The position numbers were made by a program, and so were the translations under genes. Below, piece by piece: positions 22,809 through 32,933 of a stretch of 37,352 bases of DNA. The notes beneath the pieces are model-generated. The model made no database searches. It saw only the letters and a list, made by a program, of their open reading frames with translations, and was not told where the DNA came from. Every line of letters starts with the position of its first letter. The first letter of the stretch is position 1. This DNA comes from Cyclobacteriaceae bacterium (GTDB lineage: Bacteria; Bacteroidota; Bacteroidia; Cytophagales; Cyclobacteriaceae), in contig JAEUUD010000013.1 of assembly GCA_016787625.1 (NCBI GenBank), positions 1-37,352 of the forward strand, in the 5' to 3' direction.

Positions 22809-24689
22809 TCAGTGCTTCTTATCGCCGGCTACGATGGCTCCTGAGTTGCCCATCTCCAGTTTCACCAGCTCATTTTCATGAGGGAGGTTGGACTCGGGTG
22901 TTTCAGAATAAGGAATCGTCTGCGGGATATAATCTTCTTTTGCACCAGGCTTGCTGTAGTCATAAGCCCAGCGGTATACAGCAGGAATTTCTCCAGGCCA
23001 GTTGCCGTGCTGAGGATGACGAGGTGTTGTCCACTCCAGTGTTGTCGCGCCCCAGGGATTTGGTGGAGCCAGGCGGCCTCGCCAGATGCTATAGAAGAAG
23101 TTGAACAAGAAGATAAATTGCGCGCCCAGTGTAATGATTGCAGCAATACTGACCAGCATATTCAGATCCGTGAAAGAGCTGAACGCTTCAAAGTTGGTCC
23201 ATGAGTAATAGCGTCGTGGGAATCCGGCAATGCCTATGTAGTGCATAGGGAAGAACACCATGTACACACCGACGAATGTCAACCAGAAGTGTATACCTCC
23301 CAGTCTTTCATCCATCATCCGTCCAAAAAATTTGGGGAACCAGTGATAGATACCCGCGATCATACCAAAGAATGACGCGCTACCCATCACAAGGTGAAAG
23401 TGTGCCACCACGAAGTAGGTGTCGTGCAACTGAATATCCACCGCGGAGTTTCCAAGGAACAAGCCCGTAATACCGCCTGTGAGGAAGAACGAAACCAGTC
23501 CAATGGAAAACAGCATACCGGATGTAAACCGAAGGTTACCCTGCCAGAGAGTAGTGACATAGTTGAATATCTTAACTGCCGAGGGCACGGCGATGATCAA
23601 CGTGAGCAAGGTAAATATCGATCCCAGGAATGGATTCATTCCCGTAACGAACATATGGTGCGCCCACACAACAAACGAAAGGATGGCGATGAAAAGCATG
23701 GATCCAACCATGGCTTTGTATCCGAAGATCGGCTTGCGCGAATTGGTCGCAATAATTTCTGAGGTGATACCGAGTGCTGGAAGCAACACAATGTATACTT
23801 CAGGGTGACCGAGGAACCAGAACAAGTGCTGGAACAGGATGGGGCTGCCGCCTACGTGAGGAAGCGCTTCGCCTGCGATATAAATATCTGAAAGGAAGAA
23901 GCTCGTTCCGAAGCTGCGGTCAAAGATCAGCAACAGTGCCGCACCAAAAAGCACGGGAAAGGAAAGCAAACCAATAACAGCGGTAAAGAAGAATGCCCAG
24001 ATGGTTAACGGCATGCGCGTAAACGACATACCCTGTGTACGCATGTTGATAATCGTGGTGATGTAGTTGATACCTCCCAGGAGTGTACTCACGATAAACA
24101 ATGCCATAGAGATCAACCACAGCGTCATACCCAATCCACTGCCCTGTATCGCCTGGGGCAACGCACTAAGGGGAGGATAAACAGTCCATCCACCACCGGC
24201 AGGGCCTGTAGAAATGAACAGGGACGTAAACATGAATGCGCTGGACAGGAAGAAAAACCAATAGGACAACATGTTCATAAAGCCGGACGCCATATCGCGT
24301 GCGCCTACCTGCAACGGAATAAGGAAGTTGCTGAATGTTCCGCTAAGGCCTGCCGTTAATACAAAGAACACCATGATCGTTCCGTGCATGGTGACGAGAG
24401 CAAGGTAGAACTCCGAGTCAATTTTTCCCTCAGGTGTAATCCATCCACCGAGGATGGGGCGCAGCCATTCGAGTGAGGCTTCAGGGAAGCCAAGCTGGAG
24501 GCGGAAGATAACGGAAAGTATACCACCGATTAACGCCCATGCCATCCCTGTGATGAGGAACTGTTTGGCAATAACCTTGTGGTCCTGGCAGAAGATGTAG
24601 TTCGTCCAGAAATTACCATGATGTTCATGATCGTGCTCATGATCATCGTGGTGTGCGTCGGTGTGTACTTTAATATCTGCAGTTGCCAT
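22809..24689 (-). CDS. coxA: Cytochrome c oxidase subunit I
   Basis: A 626-residue heme-copper oxidase catalytic subunit. Visible are the low-spin heme ligand region TMHGTIMVFF, the CuB His-Tyr motif LGHPEVYIVLLPALG, the CuB histidine pair in WAHHMF, and HDTYFVVAHFHLVMG for heme a3 and heme a. The Tyr in the HPEVY motif marks an A-family oxidase. About twelve to thirteen membrane helices are present. The N-terminus carries a His-rich cytoplasmic run (HTDAHHDDHEHDHEHH) that could bind metal, perhaps copper, but this is inference. Spacing is 17 bp after coxB. Together with coxB it forms an aa3-type oxidase reduced by the ACIII cytochromes. Confidence 0.97.
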   Translation of the reverse strand: MATADIKVHTDAHHDDHEHDHEHHGNFWTNYIFCQDHKVIAKQFLITGMAWALIGGILSVIFRLQLGFPEASLEWLRPILGGWITPEGKIDSEFYLALVTMHGTIMVFFVLTAGLSGTFSNFLIPLQVGARDMASGFMNMLSYWFFFLSSAFMFTSLFISTGPAGGGWTVYPPLSALPQAIQGSGLGMTLWLISMALFIVSTLLGGINYITTIINMRTQGMSFTRMPLTIWAFFFTAVIGLLSFPVLFGAALLLIFDRSFGTSFFLSDIYIAGEALPHVGGSPILFQHLFWFLGHPEVYIVLLPALGITSEIIATNSRKPIFGYKAMVGSMLFIAILSFVVWAHHMFVTGMNPFLGSIFTLLTLIIAVPSAVKIFNYVTTLWQGNLRFTSGMLFSIGLVSFFLTGGITGLFLGNSAVDIQLHDTYFVVAHFHLVMGSASFFGMIAGIYHWFPKFFGRMMDERLGGIHFWLTFVGVYMVFFPMHYIGIAGFPRRYYSWTNFEAFSSFTDLNMLVSIAAIITLGAQFIFLFNFFYSIWRGRLAPPNPWGATTLEWTTPRHPQHGNWPGEIPAVYRWAYDYSKPGAKEDYIPQTIPYSETPESNLPHENELVKLEMGNSGAIVAGDKKH

Positions 24690-24706
24690 GGTAGTAGTTC
24701 TTCGGA

Positions 24707-25789
24707 TTATCGATTGGATACTGTCTGTAATTCTTCGTGCTGACCGGAGCCGTTATCAGGTGTCAAACCTGCCTTGATCAGTGCCAGCTCACGAAGGTTT
24801 TCCGGTACCCGCTTCAGGTAGTCGGGGTTTGCCTTGAGCCATGCTTCCTGGCTGGCTACCCACTTGTTGTATGTTTCTTCATCATCAACAACGACAGGGA
24901 AGCGCATGGAAAAGTGGCCTTTGCCGCAGATCTCCGTACATGCCATCTCATAGTTGAAGTTTGGATTGCCAGTCTCGTCACGCATCTGTTGTGTGGTCTT
25001 GGTGGCCACAAACTTGAACGTGGTCAACATGCCAGGCACCGCATCCATCTTCACACGGAAGTGCGGGAGGAACACGCTGTGCAGTACGTCCTTGGCGCGA
25101 ATCTTCAGCAGCACTTCTTTGCCTACCGGAAGGTGAAGTTCCAAAGATTTGAAATCATCAAAGGAGTTCTTATCGGTGAGGTCGAGTCCAAATTCGTTGG
25201 TTGCGTCGATGAGTCTGAAGTCAAATTTGCCAAGCTCCTGGTCCGTTGGCCCCGGATATCGGGCCATCCATGAAAACTGTTGACCTACAAGCTCAATGAC
25301 AATGGCCTCTTTGGAAGCAGGGCCGGTAATTTCATTCCAGGTGCGGAGACCGCGGAAAATAAGGAGTGCCATCACAACGGCCGGGACGAGCGTCCAGAGA
25401 ATTTCGAGCTTATGATTGTCGACTGTATACGATGCCTTTCTTCCCTCCTGGTACTGGTACTTGTAGGTAAACCAGAACATGACGATGAAGATGATGGTGA
25501 ACGCCACCACGCAAATGACCATCGTGATCCAAAAGAGGTGGTCCGTCACCACGCCATGTTCAGAGGCAACAGGCAGAACGTACTTTTCGAAGTGGGCATA
25601 TGAATACCAGAAAAAGCCGATCAGCGACAGGATCATGAAAGCCATGAAAAGGAAGGCGTGTATTCCGTTTCCGGAGTCAGCCTTCTCTCTGTCGCCCTTG
25701 ACCAGGTTGACGAGGTTGGTGATCCGGAAGATCATAAAGACGATCACCAGGATCAGTACTACTCCAAAACCAATGATTAAACTCATCAT
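24707..25789 (-). CDS. coxB: Cytochrome c oxidase subunit II
   Basis: A 360-residue subunit II with three membrane helices, one at the very N-terminus (MMSLIIGFGVVLILVIVFMI) plus the usual pair (about 48-66 and 87-110). The extra first helix is seen in Bacteroidota relatives. The periplasmic cupredoxin domain has a full CuA site: His in VLHSVFLPHFR, and the motif ACTEICGKGHFSM with two Cys, Glu, His and Met. There is no C-terminal CxxCH, so this is not a caa3 fusion; electrons must come from a separate cytochrome c domain, such as the heme domains of ActA or ActE. It directly follows actF. Confidence 0.96.
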   Translation of the reverse strand: MMSLIIGFGVVLILVIVFMIFRITNLVNLVKGDREKADSGNGIHAFLFMAFMILSLIGFFWYSYAHFEKYVLPVASEHGVVTDHLFWITMVICVVAFTIIFIVMFWFTYKYQYQEGRKASYTVDNHKLEILWTLVPAVVMALLIFRGLRTWNEITGPASKEAIVIELVGQQFSWMARYPGPTDQELGKFDFRLIDATNEFGLDLTDKNSFDDFKSLELHLPVGKEVLLKIRAKDVLHSVFLPHFRVKMDAVPGMLTTFKFVATKTTQQMRDETGNPNFNYEMACTEICGKGHFSMRFPVVVDDEETYNKWVASQEAWLKANPDYLKRVPENLRELALIKAGLTPDNGSGQHEELQTVSNR

Positions 25790-25822
25790 AATTAAGTATC
25801 GTTAACGTCCTTCTCTCCTTTT

Positions 25823-27184
25823 CTAAATATGGTGTCCGAGGCTCTCCTTCAACATCGGGTCGTTCTTCGCAACAAGCGGAAACTTCGCCAGGCTGCTCAA
25901 TGTCACCAGCAGGAACAGGGCAAGGAAAATCATTCCCATTCCTATTTCCAGAAGGCCAAGGCTGCCGTTACCCTGCATGACACCAGGTGTCACCATCAGG
26001 TAGTAGTCAATCCAATGTCCGACAATAATGATCGGGCACACCACCTTGAGCATTCCGATATGACGCTTGGAATCACGCATCATCAGCAGCAGGAAGGGCA
26101 ACACGAAATTGAGGAACAGGTTGGCAAAGAAAATCCAGCTGTAAGGTGATACGGTGCGGCGTTGTACAAAGTACACCGTCTCCTCAGGAATGTTGGCATA
26201 GAAAATCAACATGAACTGACTGAACCAGATATACGTCCAGAAGATGCTGAATGCGAAGACAAACTTACCAAGATCGTGCAGGTGGTTGGCGTTTACCACC
26301 TTGAGGTAGCCACCTTCTTTCAGGAGCGCCACGATAAAGGTGATCAATGCGAGACCAGTTACCCACCAGCTGGCAAATACATACCAGCCCATCATGGTGC
26401 TGAACCAGTGTGTGTCGATACTCATGACCCAATCCCAGGCTGCTACGGATGAACTGTATCCGAAGATGACGAGGAAGATCGTAGAATACTTGCGGGCAGA
26501 AAGCCAGTGTTGGTTGGATCCATCCAGATCTTCAGCGAGCATTTCCTTCTTTATCCAGAGGAAGAACATATACCACAGTCCGAAGAAAGCGACCATGCGA
26601 ACAACGTAGAAGATCGGGAAACTGCCCTTGGCCATCGGCCAAAAGAAGTATCCTCCTTTGCCATCAATGATCTTGTCGTAGTCAGGGCTTTGCGCATTAT
26701 ACAGGTCAGCGTGCGTCCAATGGAAAACATCCGCCTTGACGACAAACCACAGCACAAGCATGAGCACCCCGGCGATGGGAATCCAATGACCCATAGCGAG
26801 CGGAATACGCTTCACTCCTGCTGACCATCCGGCCTGCGCAGCATATTGTATGGCGATGAAGAATAATCCAATGAGTCCGATCCCTGCGAAAAACACATTG
26901 TTCATCCACAGGGTGGTGTACACTCTCTTGAGCCAGGGGGCGCTGCCATGATGCTCTCCTTCTGCAGCAGCCTCTGCCGGAGCGCTCAGGCTGGCCACCA
27001 TGTTCTTATCAATGGCAGCGGAAGCATGTTCTGCGGCACCATGCTCGCCGTGTCCGGCGTTCATGGCCATATAAACACCCAGTGCAAAAACCACTAAGCC
27101 AGCACCCAGTAACAGGAACAATTTGGTCCGTGTCTCCGGTTTGAAGATGTATCTTTCGTCAGAAACTTCGTGTGTATCGTTCAT
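25823..27184 (-). CDS. actF: Alternative Complex III subunit ActF
   Basis: A 453-residue membrane protein of the ActF family with about ten helices, distantly related to NrfD/ActC. Recognisable stretches are WMNNVFFAGIGLIGLFFIAIQYA, FSIFWTYIWFSQFMLIFYANIPEET and WIDYYLMVTPGVM. The N-terminus (ERYIFKPETRTKLFLLLGAG) is preceded by a short charged region, and a His/Ala/Glu-rich loop lies at about 45-80. In the ACIII structures ActF packs against ActC and helps form the core. It lies 10 bp after actE. Confidence 0.93.
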   Translation of the reverse strand: MNDTHEVSDERYIFKPETRTKLFLLLGAGLVVFALGVYMAMNAGHGEHGAAEHASAAIDKNMVASLSAPAEAAAEGEHHGSAPWLKRVYTTLWMNNVFFAGIGLIGLFFIAIQYAAQAGWSAGVKRIPLAMGHWIPIAGVLMLVLWFVVKADVFHWTHADLYNAQSPDYDKIIDGKGGYFFWPMAKGSFPIFYVVRMVAFFGLWYMFFLWIKKEMLAEDLDGSNQHWLSARKYSTIFLVIFGYSSSVAAWDWVMSIDTHWFSTMMGWYVFASWWVTGLALITFIVALLKEGGYLKVVNANHLHDLGKFVFAFSIFWTYIWFSQFMLIFYANIPEETVYFVQRRTVSPYSWIFFANLFLNFVLPFLLLMMRDSKRHIGMLKVVCPIIIVGHWIDYYLMVTPGVMQGNGSLGLLEIGMGMIFLALFLLVTLSSLAKFPLVAKNDPMLKESLGHHI

Positions 27185-27194
27185 TTCGTGCTGG

Positions 27195-27812
27195 TTATTT
27201 TTGTTTCTGTAAAGTCTTCACATAACGTGCGATCTTCCAGCGCTCTTCGGGAGTTACCTGAGAGCCATGTGCACCCATCAGGCCTGCGCCGTAGGTGATC
27301 ACGTGGAAGATGTGTCCTTCTGACATGGCGAGGTAAGAGTCGCCTTTGAGATTGGCTACACCGGCATACTTATCGGCAACCTTGCCGTCACCTGTGCCGT
27401 TGGCGCCGTGGCAATGCTTGCAGTACACTTCATATAACGCCTTACCTTCCACAGCATATACCGCGCTTGAATCCAGGGGACTCTTCAATGCTCCGATAAC
27501 AATGTCTACGCTGTCCTTAGGTACGTTTTTGCTGCGATATGGAAGCCAGCCAAACTTGTTGCGCTTGACGGTGTTCGCCGGAGGTGTCCGCATATTCATG
27601 CGGAACTCATTGTACTTGTTGGAGTTAAAATACTCACCCCTTCCGTTGTCGAGGGCATTGACCCACTCGCCTGCCATTTCATCGGTGATCTGGCTCAAGG
27701 GTTCATACGCCACAGAGTGGTACATGTTGGGTGCATATTCACGACCGGGATTGTCGCCACCCGCGCATCCGAGGAGCGATACAGCGGCGAATCCGAGCAG
27801 TGCGTTTTTCAT
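27195..27812 (-). CDS. actE: Alternative Complex III monoheme cytochrome ActE
   Basis: A lipoprotein cytochrome c of about 205 residues. The signal MKNALLGFAAVSLLGCAGGD ends in lipobox LLGC, so it is anchored by lipid on the periplasmic side. One heme site, CKHCH, lies in LYEVYCKHCHGANGTGDG, and a likely axial Met is in LAMSEGHIFHV or the later GAGLMGAHG. ActE is one of the cytochromes that take electrons from the ActA hemes. Three Met codons lie upstream of the signal (27827, 27821, 27812); the last gives the most compact signal peptide and is chosen. Confidence 0.92.
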   Translation of the reverse strand: MKNALLGFAAVSLLGCAGGDNPGREYAPNMYHSVAYEPLSQITDEMAGEWVNALDNGRGEYFNSNKYNEFRMNMRTPPANTVKRNKFGWLPYRSKNVPKDSVDIVIGALKSPLDSSAVYAVEGKALYEVYCKHCHGANGTGDGKVADKYAGVANLKGDSYLAMSEGHIFHVITYGAGLMGAHGSQVTPEERWKIARYVKTLQKQK

Positions 27813-27830
27813 GGTTGTCATCGTCATGTA

Positions 27831-28355
27831 CTAAAAGCTTTTTTCGTTTACTTCCGAAGCGCCATTGTCTTTCAATATCCGGCGGATGTCTTCCTTGCCG
27901 ATCTTGTTGCTGCCAAGATCAATAGCCATCACGTGCTTGTCATCGGTACTGCGGATATCATACTGACGGGGCCACTTGTATGGTTTCATATCACTAACCA
28001 CAAGAAAGGTTCCCACCATGCCGAAGGCGGAAAGGAGTACCGTGAATTCAAATGTCACCGGAATGAATGGCGGAATGGAGAAAAAGTTCTTTCCTCCGAT
28101 GATCATCGGCCAGTCAAAGCCCAGCATCCAGATCTGTGTAGAAAGTGCTGTGATGGTACCGGTCATTCCGAAAAGGAAAGCCGCTATCGGCAGACGTGTG
28201 CGGCGATAGCCCAACGCCTCATCGAGTCCATGGACAGGGAAAGGAGAATAAACCTCCTTGATCTTCACTCCTTTGTCACGGATATTTTCTACGGCGTGCA
28301 GCAGCACTTCTTCGTTGTCGAAAATTCCTACCAAAAAGTTTTCTTTCGAAGCCAT
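27831..28355 (-). CDS. actD: Alternative Complex III subunit ActD (DUF3341)
   Basis: A 174-residue DUF3341 protein. The N-terminal part (FLVGIFDNEEVLLHAVENIRDKGVKIKEVYSPFPVHGLDEAL) forms a ferredoxin-like cytoplasmic domain, followed by two membrane helices (about 59-77 and 97-121) joined by a short loop. The C-terminal tail is soluble. It carries no cofactor motif. In ACIII it is a peripheral-membrane stabilising subunit. It starts 10 bp after actC. Confidence 0.93.
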   Translation of the reverse strand: MASKENFLVGIFDNEEVLLHAVENIRDKGVKIKEVYSPFPVHGLDEALGYRRTRLPIAAFLFGMTGTITALSTQIWMLGFDWPMIIGGKNFFSIPPFIPVTFEFTVLLSAFGMVGTFLVVSDMKPYKWPRQYDIRSTDDKHVMAIDLGSNKIGKEDIRRILKDNGASEVNEKSF

Positions 28356-28365
28356 TCTTGTCTCG

Positions 28366-29748
28366 TTAATGTGCTTTGTTCTTTTTCTCTGATGTTGCCC
28401 TCACGATGCTCTTCACTTCGGCCATGTTGATCACGGGGAAGAACTTGGCGAAGAGGAAGAAGAAGGTGAAGAAAATACCAAAGGTGAAAATGTACTGTCC
28501 AATGTCATACATCGTCGGGTGGAACATGGTCCAGCTCGAAGGCACATAGTCGCGGTGCAGCGAGGTGACGATAATCACGAAGCGCTCGAACCACATACCG
28601 ATGTTCACAATGATAGAGATGATAAAGGTTGCCACCAGGTTGGTGCGCAATTTCTTGAACCAGAACAGCTGTGGCGAGATCACGTTACACGTCATCATCG
28701 ACCAGTATGCCCACCAGTAAGGGCCGGTTGCCCGGTTGATAAACGCATAGCTCTCAGCAGGAACCTGTCCGTACCACGCGATGAAGAACTCCGTGATATA
28801 GGCAATGCCTACGATAGAGCCCGTGACGATGATGATGATGTTCATCAACTCCACGTGGTAGATCGTGATGTAGTCTTCGAGCTTGAACACTTTTCTTGTG
28901 ACCAGCAACAGGGTAAGCACCATTGCGAAGCCAGAGAAGATAGCGCCCGCAACGAAATATGGCGGGAAGATCGTGGTGTGCCATCCCGGGATAACCGACG
29001 TGGCAAAGTCCATGGATACAATCGTATGCACAGAAAGTACGAGCGGTGTTGACAGACCGGCGAGGATCAGCGCGACAGATTCATAGCGCATCCAGGTCTT
29101 GGCAGCGCCATCCCAGCCGAAGCTGAGTCCATTGTAGATTTTGGCGCGGGTCATGTGGCCCATGCGTACTGCCCTGTCGCGGATCACTGCAAAGTCAGGG
29201 ATGAGGCCCATGTACCAGAATACCAGCGATACGGAGAAGTATGTTCCGATCGCAAACACGTCCCAGAGGAGCGGTGAGTTAAAATTTACCCACAGTGATC
29301 CGAATGCGTTGGGAAGCGGGAATGCCCAGTAGAATCCCAGCCACAAACGACCCATGTGAAAACCAGGGAAGCTAAGGGCACAAATAACGGCGAAGATGGT
29401 CATGGCTTCCGCGGCGCGGTTGATACTCATTCTCCAGCGTTGACGGAACAAGAGGAGGATCGCAGAGATCAGCGTTCCGGCGTGACCGATACCGACCCAC
29501 CAGACGAAGTTTGTAATGTCCCAGGCCCACCCTACTGTCTTGTTCAAACCCCACATACCGATGCCGTGCCACAGCATCATCCAGCAGCAATAGCCGCCGT
29601 AGGTCAGCAGTACCAGTGAAATGCCGAAGGCAGTCCACCAAAGCCGTGTGGGTTTGTTCTCCACCTGGCAGCTGATGTCCTGCGATACATCGGCGACGGT
29701 CTTACCGCCGGTTACCAGGGACTCTCTGAAAACTGATTCTGCTTGCAT
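28366..29748 (-). CDS. actC: Alternative Complex III NrfD-like subunit ActC
   Basis: A 460-residue PSR/NrfD-like integral membrane subunit with about ten helices. Conserved stretches include [58 protein letters not shown] and [29 protein letters not shown]. The His in the first motif and the Asp and His in the last belong to the region that forms the quinone site in known ACIII structures. ActC should bind menaquinol and pass electrons to the Fe-S clusters of ActB. It lies between actB and actD with 36-bp and 10-bp gaps. Confidence 0.95.
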   Translation of the reverse strand: MQAESVFRESLVTGGKTVADVSQDISCQVENKPTRLWWTAFGISLVLLTYGGYCCWMMLWHGIGMWGLNKTVGWAWDITNFVWWVGIGHAGTLISAILLLFRQRWRMSINRAAEAMTIFAVICALSFPGFHMGRLWLGFYWAFPLPNAFGSLWVNFNSPLLWDVFAIGTYFSVSLVFWYMGLIPDFAVIRDRAVRMGHMTRAKIYNGLSFGWDGAAKTWMRYESVALILAGLSTPLVLSVHTIVSMDFATSVIPGWHTTIFPPYFVAGAIFSGFAMVLTLLLVTRKVFKLEDYITIYHVELMNIIIIVTGSIVGIAYITEFFIAWYGQVPAESYAFINRATGPYWWAYWSMMTCNVISPQLFWFKKLRTNLVATFIISIIVNIGMWFERFVIIVTSLHRDYVPSSWTMFHPTMYDIGQYIFTFGIFFTFFFLFAKFFPVINMAEVKSIVRATSEKKNKAH

Positions 29749-29784
29749 AGGTTGTTATCTCGATTTCTTTCCTGTCTTTCTTAA

Positions 29785-32700
29785 TTATGCTTCTGCCTTT
29801 GCCTCATCCTTGTTGCGGATCTTGGTGAGGTAGAAAATATTCGGTTTCACGCCGATTTCTTCCAGCACTCGGTAGGCCCTTGGGTTTCCGATTTTCTTAT
29901 CAATACCGTTAGGGCGCTTCTCATCGCGCTCAATCTTGAGCAGCTTGGTGATCTCGCTGTTGGGATCGTTCATGTCTCCGAATACAATGGCTCCGGATGA
30001 ACATGCAGCCTGACATGCGGTGATCACTTCTCCGTCTTTCAGAGGGCGTCTCTCCCGCTTTGCAGCAAGCTTACCAGACTGAATGCGCTGAACGCAGAAT
30101 GAACATTTTTCCATGACACCACGTGAGCGTACGGTCACCTCAGGATTGAGCACCATACGGCCAAGGTCTGTGTTCATCGCCGGGTTGGCCTGATAGAACT
30201 GGCGGTTGTCGTGATACTTGAACCAGTTGAAACGTCTTACTTTATAAGGACAGTTATTTGCGCAGTAGCGTGTACCGATACAGCGATTGTAGGTCATCTG
30301 GTTAAGGCCTTCCGTGCTGTGTGTTGTAGCCGCAACAGGACAAACCGTTTCGCAAGGCGCATTGTTGCAATGCTGACACAACATCGGCTGGAACACCACT
30401 TCAGGGTTTTCAGCAGCTTTCTCCAGTGCCTGGTAGTCGCCATGCTTGCCATCGCTGCTGTAGTAGCGGTCGATGCGCAGCCAGTGCATTTCGCGACGAC
30501 GGATGACTTCGTCTTTACCCACCATGGCTACGTTGTTCTCCACGTTACAGGCAACAATGCATGATCCACAACCTGTACATGTATTGAGGTCAATCGACAT
30601 TCCCCAATGGTGGTTGTTGTAGTCATGTCCTTTCCACAAACTGAGCGTGGCAGGATCAACTTTCTCTGACCATTTGGAAACCTTCGGGAAGTCGCGTCCG
30701 GCAGCAGGATTTTTCTTGAACTCACTGAGAACTGATTCCTGTATAACACTTTCCCGGCCCATGTAGGTCTGGTGTGTTTGCGTCTGCGCCAGTTGAAAGT
30801 CTTTGTCAGTCTTGGTGAGGGATACGCCTTCGTAGACCGCCAGGGAGTTGCCGTCCATCAATGCATAGGCATTGACGCCGAGGTTTTCGGCAACGGTACC
30901 CACTTTCGTCCTTCCGTAACCAAGAGAAATCCCGATGGTGCCAATCGCTTGTCCAGGTTGAATCAAGACAGGAACGCTGACCGATTTTCCGCCAGCTGTC
31001 AAGGTGCCAAACTGAGTATTGCTTTCGCCATCGTTTGTAAAGCCGAGAGCGGCAGCGTCTTTCTGTGAAACGGTTACAGGGTGATCCCAAACCACTTTGG
31101 TGATCGGGTCAGGAAGTTCCTGCAAGAGCGGGTTGTTGGCCTGAGAGCCATTGCCCACCGCATAGCTTTCGTAGATGCTGAGTTCAAGTCCGGTGTTGCC
31201 GGCTTTGTAGCGTGATGCAATGCCTGCTGCTGCCGCCGCAAGGTCCCCGCGGAACGAAGCCGCAGCTGCATCAGCCGCACCAGGTTCAAGCACACCGTCA
31301 TAGAGACACTTGTCCCACCATGACTCAAAGTTCATTCCTCCGCCGTTCTTGGCGTAGTACCAGCTTCTCCAATTATCTTTTACGATGCTGAAGTAATCAA
31401 CATTCTTCTCACCTGCCCACACAAGGAAGCTTTCCTGTGCCTGGCGGGACTTGAAGATCGGCGTGATGGCCGGCTGAGAGAGGCTGTAAAAATTCTTCTT
31501 GGGTTCAAAGTCATTCCACGACTCGAGGTAGTGATGATCCGGCGTCTTGTAATTGACTGCAGAGGACGTTTCGTCTTTGGTATAGTTCGTTGCAACGGTA
31601 AGGGCCACGCTTTTCAGTGCTGCCTCCAGTTTTGCACCGGCTACATGGTCATACACCGGGTTGCAATTGTAGAAGATGACACCGTCAATTTTTCCTCCAC
31701 TGGCGTCTTCGATGAAAGCAGACATGGCTTCATCATTTCCTTTGCGGAAGTTAACGGCCATGTTCGGAAGGATCGTCGATCCATAATTGCCGAGCATGGC
31801 GTTGATGCCGTTGATGACTGTTTGTACAGACTTATTATTAGACCTGGACACGACCACAGACTTGCCGCGGTTAGCCCACAGGTCTTCTGCTGCCTTGTCG
31901 AGGTTGGCTACATTCTCAAGGCCGCCGTCGATGGTTGACTTGCCGGCTTTGGCTGCAATCAGGTTGTACAATTGAATAACAGCAAGACCGCTTTGTGAAG
32001 GACGAAGTGGTGTGCGATAGTCGGCGTTGGCACCGGTCAGGCTGAGGTTGGACTCAAACTGGTAGTGCCGTGACATCTCACGGTGCTCTTCATCAATCTT
32101 ACGCGTAGCGGCGTACTGCTTGGTAAATTCTGTCGGCGAAAGCCAGGTGCCAAGGAAGTCAGCGCCAAAGCTGACGATGATGCTTGCCTTGCTGAAGTCA
32201 TATGAAGGAATGAATGCTGATCCGAAGGACTCTTCGTTAGCCTTCATCATACCATAATAAGAGACCTGGTCGTACTGAACGTGCTGTGTTGTCGGGTACT
32301 TCGCCTTGAACTTCTCGATGGTTGCGAGGGTACTTGGGCTGAGTATGGTGTTGCTGACGATCCTGATCTGCCCGCCTTTGGCGGCGATCTCGCCCAGCTT
32401 GCTCATCACCTCCTTGTCAATGTTCTCCCACTGTTCGTCCTTGTCGCCGATCTTGGGTCCGCGCAGGCGATAGTTATCATATAGAGAAAGTACGGAAGCT
32501 TCTACCTGGGCGCTGGTGCCTCCGCCAGAAACACTGGAGAGTGCATTGCCCTCGATCTTGATGGGGCGGCCTTCGCGGGTTTTTACAACGATGCTGCAAT
32601 AGTCTCCACCATTAATATAGGAGGAAGCGTAGTAGTTAGGGATGCCGGGATCGACATCGACGGGTTTGTTGACATAAGGGATTGCTTTCCGGATGGGTGT

Positions 32701-32886
32701 CTCGCATGCGGCCAGTGATACGGCTGCCACGCTAAAGCCCATCATCTTGAGAAAGTCTCTGCGGGAATGGCCGGGATCCTCCTCTACACCAAGGTTGACA
32801 AACTCTTTGTCAGCATTCTTAATGTAGGCCGGATCATTTTTGAGTTGCTCCAAACCTTTCCAGTACGTCTTATTCGTATTACCCAT
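29785..32886 (-). CDS. actB: Alternative Complex III Fe-S / molybdopterin-like subunit ActB
   Basis: A 1033-residue fusion. The N-terminus carries a twin-arginine signal SRRDFLKMMGFSVAAVSLAAC (RR at 42-43) ending in a possible lipobox Cys61. Residues about 65-740 form a molybdopterin-oxidoreductase-like domain that in ACIII carries no molybdenum cofactor. The C-terminal ferredoxin-like domain holds four Cys clusters: CTGCGSCIVAC, CQHCNNAPCETVC, CIGTRYCANNC and CSFCVQ with CQAAC, enough for several cubane clusters including a 3Fe-4S type. It takes electrons from ActC-bound menaquinol and hands them to the ActA hemes on the periplasmic side. A 47-bp gap separates it from actA. Confidence 0.96.
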   Translation of the reverse strand: MGNTNKTYWKGLEQLKNDPAYIKNADKEFVNLGVEEDPGHSRRDFLKMMGFSVAAVSLAACETPIRKAIPYVNKPVDVDPGIPNYYASSYINGGDYCSIVVKTREGRPIKIEGNALSSVSGGGTSAQVEASVLSLYDNYRLRGPKIGDKDEQWENIDKEVMSKLGEIAAKGGQIRIVSNTILSPSTLATIEKFKAKYPTTQHVQYDQVSYYGMMKANEESFGSAFIPSYDFSKASIIVSFGADFLGTWLSPTEFTKQYAATRKIDEEHREMSRHYQFESNLSLTGANADYRTPLRPSQSGLAVIQLYNLIAAKAGKSTIDGGLENVANLDKAAEDLWANRGKSVVVSRSNNKSVQTVINGINAMLGNYGSTILPNMAVNFRKGNDEAMSAFIEDASGGKIDGVIFYNCNPVYDHVAGAKLEAALKSVALTVATNYTKDETSSAVNYKTPDHHYLESWNDFEPKKNFYSLSQPAITPIFKSRQAQESFLVWAGEKNVDYFSIVKDNWRSWYYAKNGGGMNFESWWDKCLYDGVLEPGAADAAAASFRGDLAAAAAGIASRYKAGNTGLELSIYESYAVGNGSQANNPLLQELPDPITKVVWDHPVTVSQKDAAALGFTNDGESNTQFGTLTAGGKSVSVPVLIQPGQAIGTIGISLGYGRTKVGTVAENLGVNAYALMDGNSLAVYEGVSLTKTDKDFQLAQTQTHQTYMGRESVIQESVLSEFKKNPAAGRDFPKVSKWSEKVDPATLSLWKGHDYNNHHWGMSIDLNTCTGCGSCIVACNVENNVAMVGKDEVIRRREMHWLRIDRYYSSDGKHGDYQALEKAAENPEVVFQPMLCQHCNNAPCETVCPVAATTHSTEGLNQMTYNRCIGTRYCANNCPYKVRRFNWFKYHDNRQFYQANPAMNTDLGRMVLNPEVTVRSRGVMEKCSFCVQRIQSGKLAAKRERRPLKDGEVITACQAACSSGAIVFGDMNDPNSEITKLLKIERDEKRPNGIDKKIGNPRAYRVLEEIGVKPNIFYLTKIRNKDEAKAEA

Positions 32887-32933
32887 ATGTTGGTCGTTCC
32901 TTATTTATCTGAGAGAATCCGAGTGAGTCAATA

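Noticed and set aside
24737..25273. A 178-codon plus-strand open frame
   Set aside because: Antisense to coxB; the coxB CuA motifs are unambiguous.
27717..28430. A 237-codon plus-strand open frame
   Set aside because: It lies antisense across actE, actD and the end of actC, all of which have clear family motifs. Its translation is rich in His, Arg and Cys without any recognisable domain.
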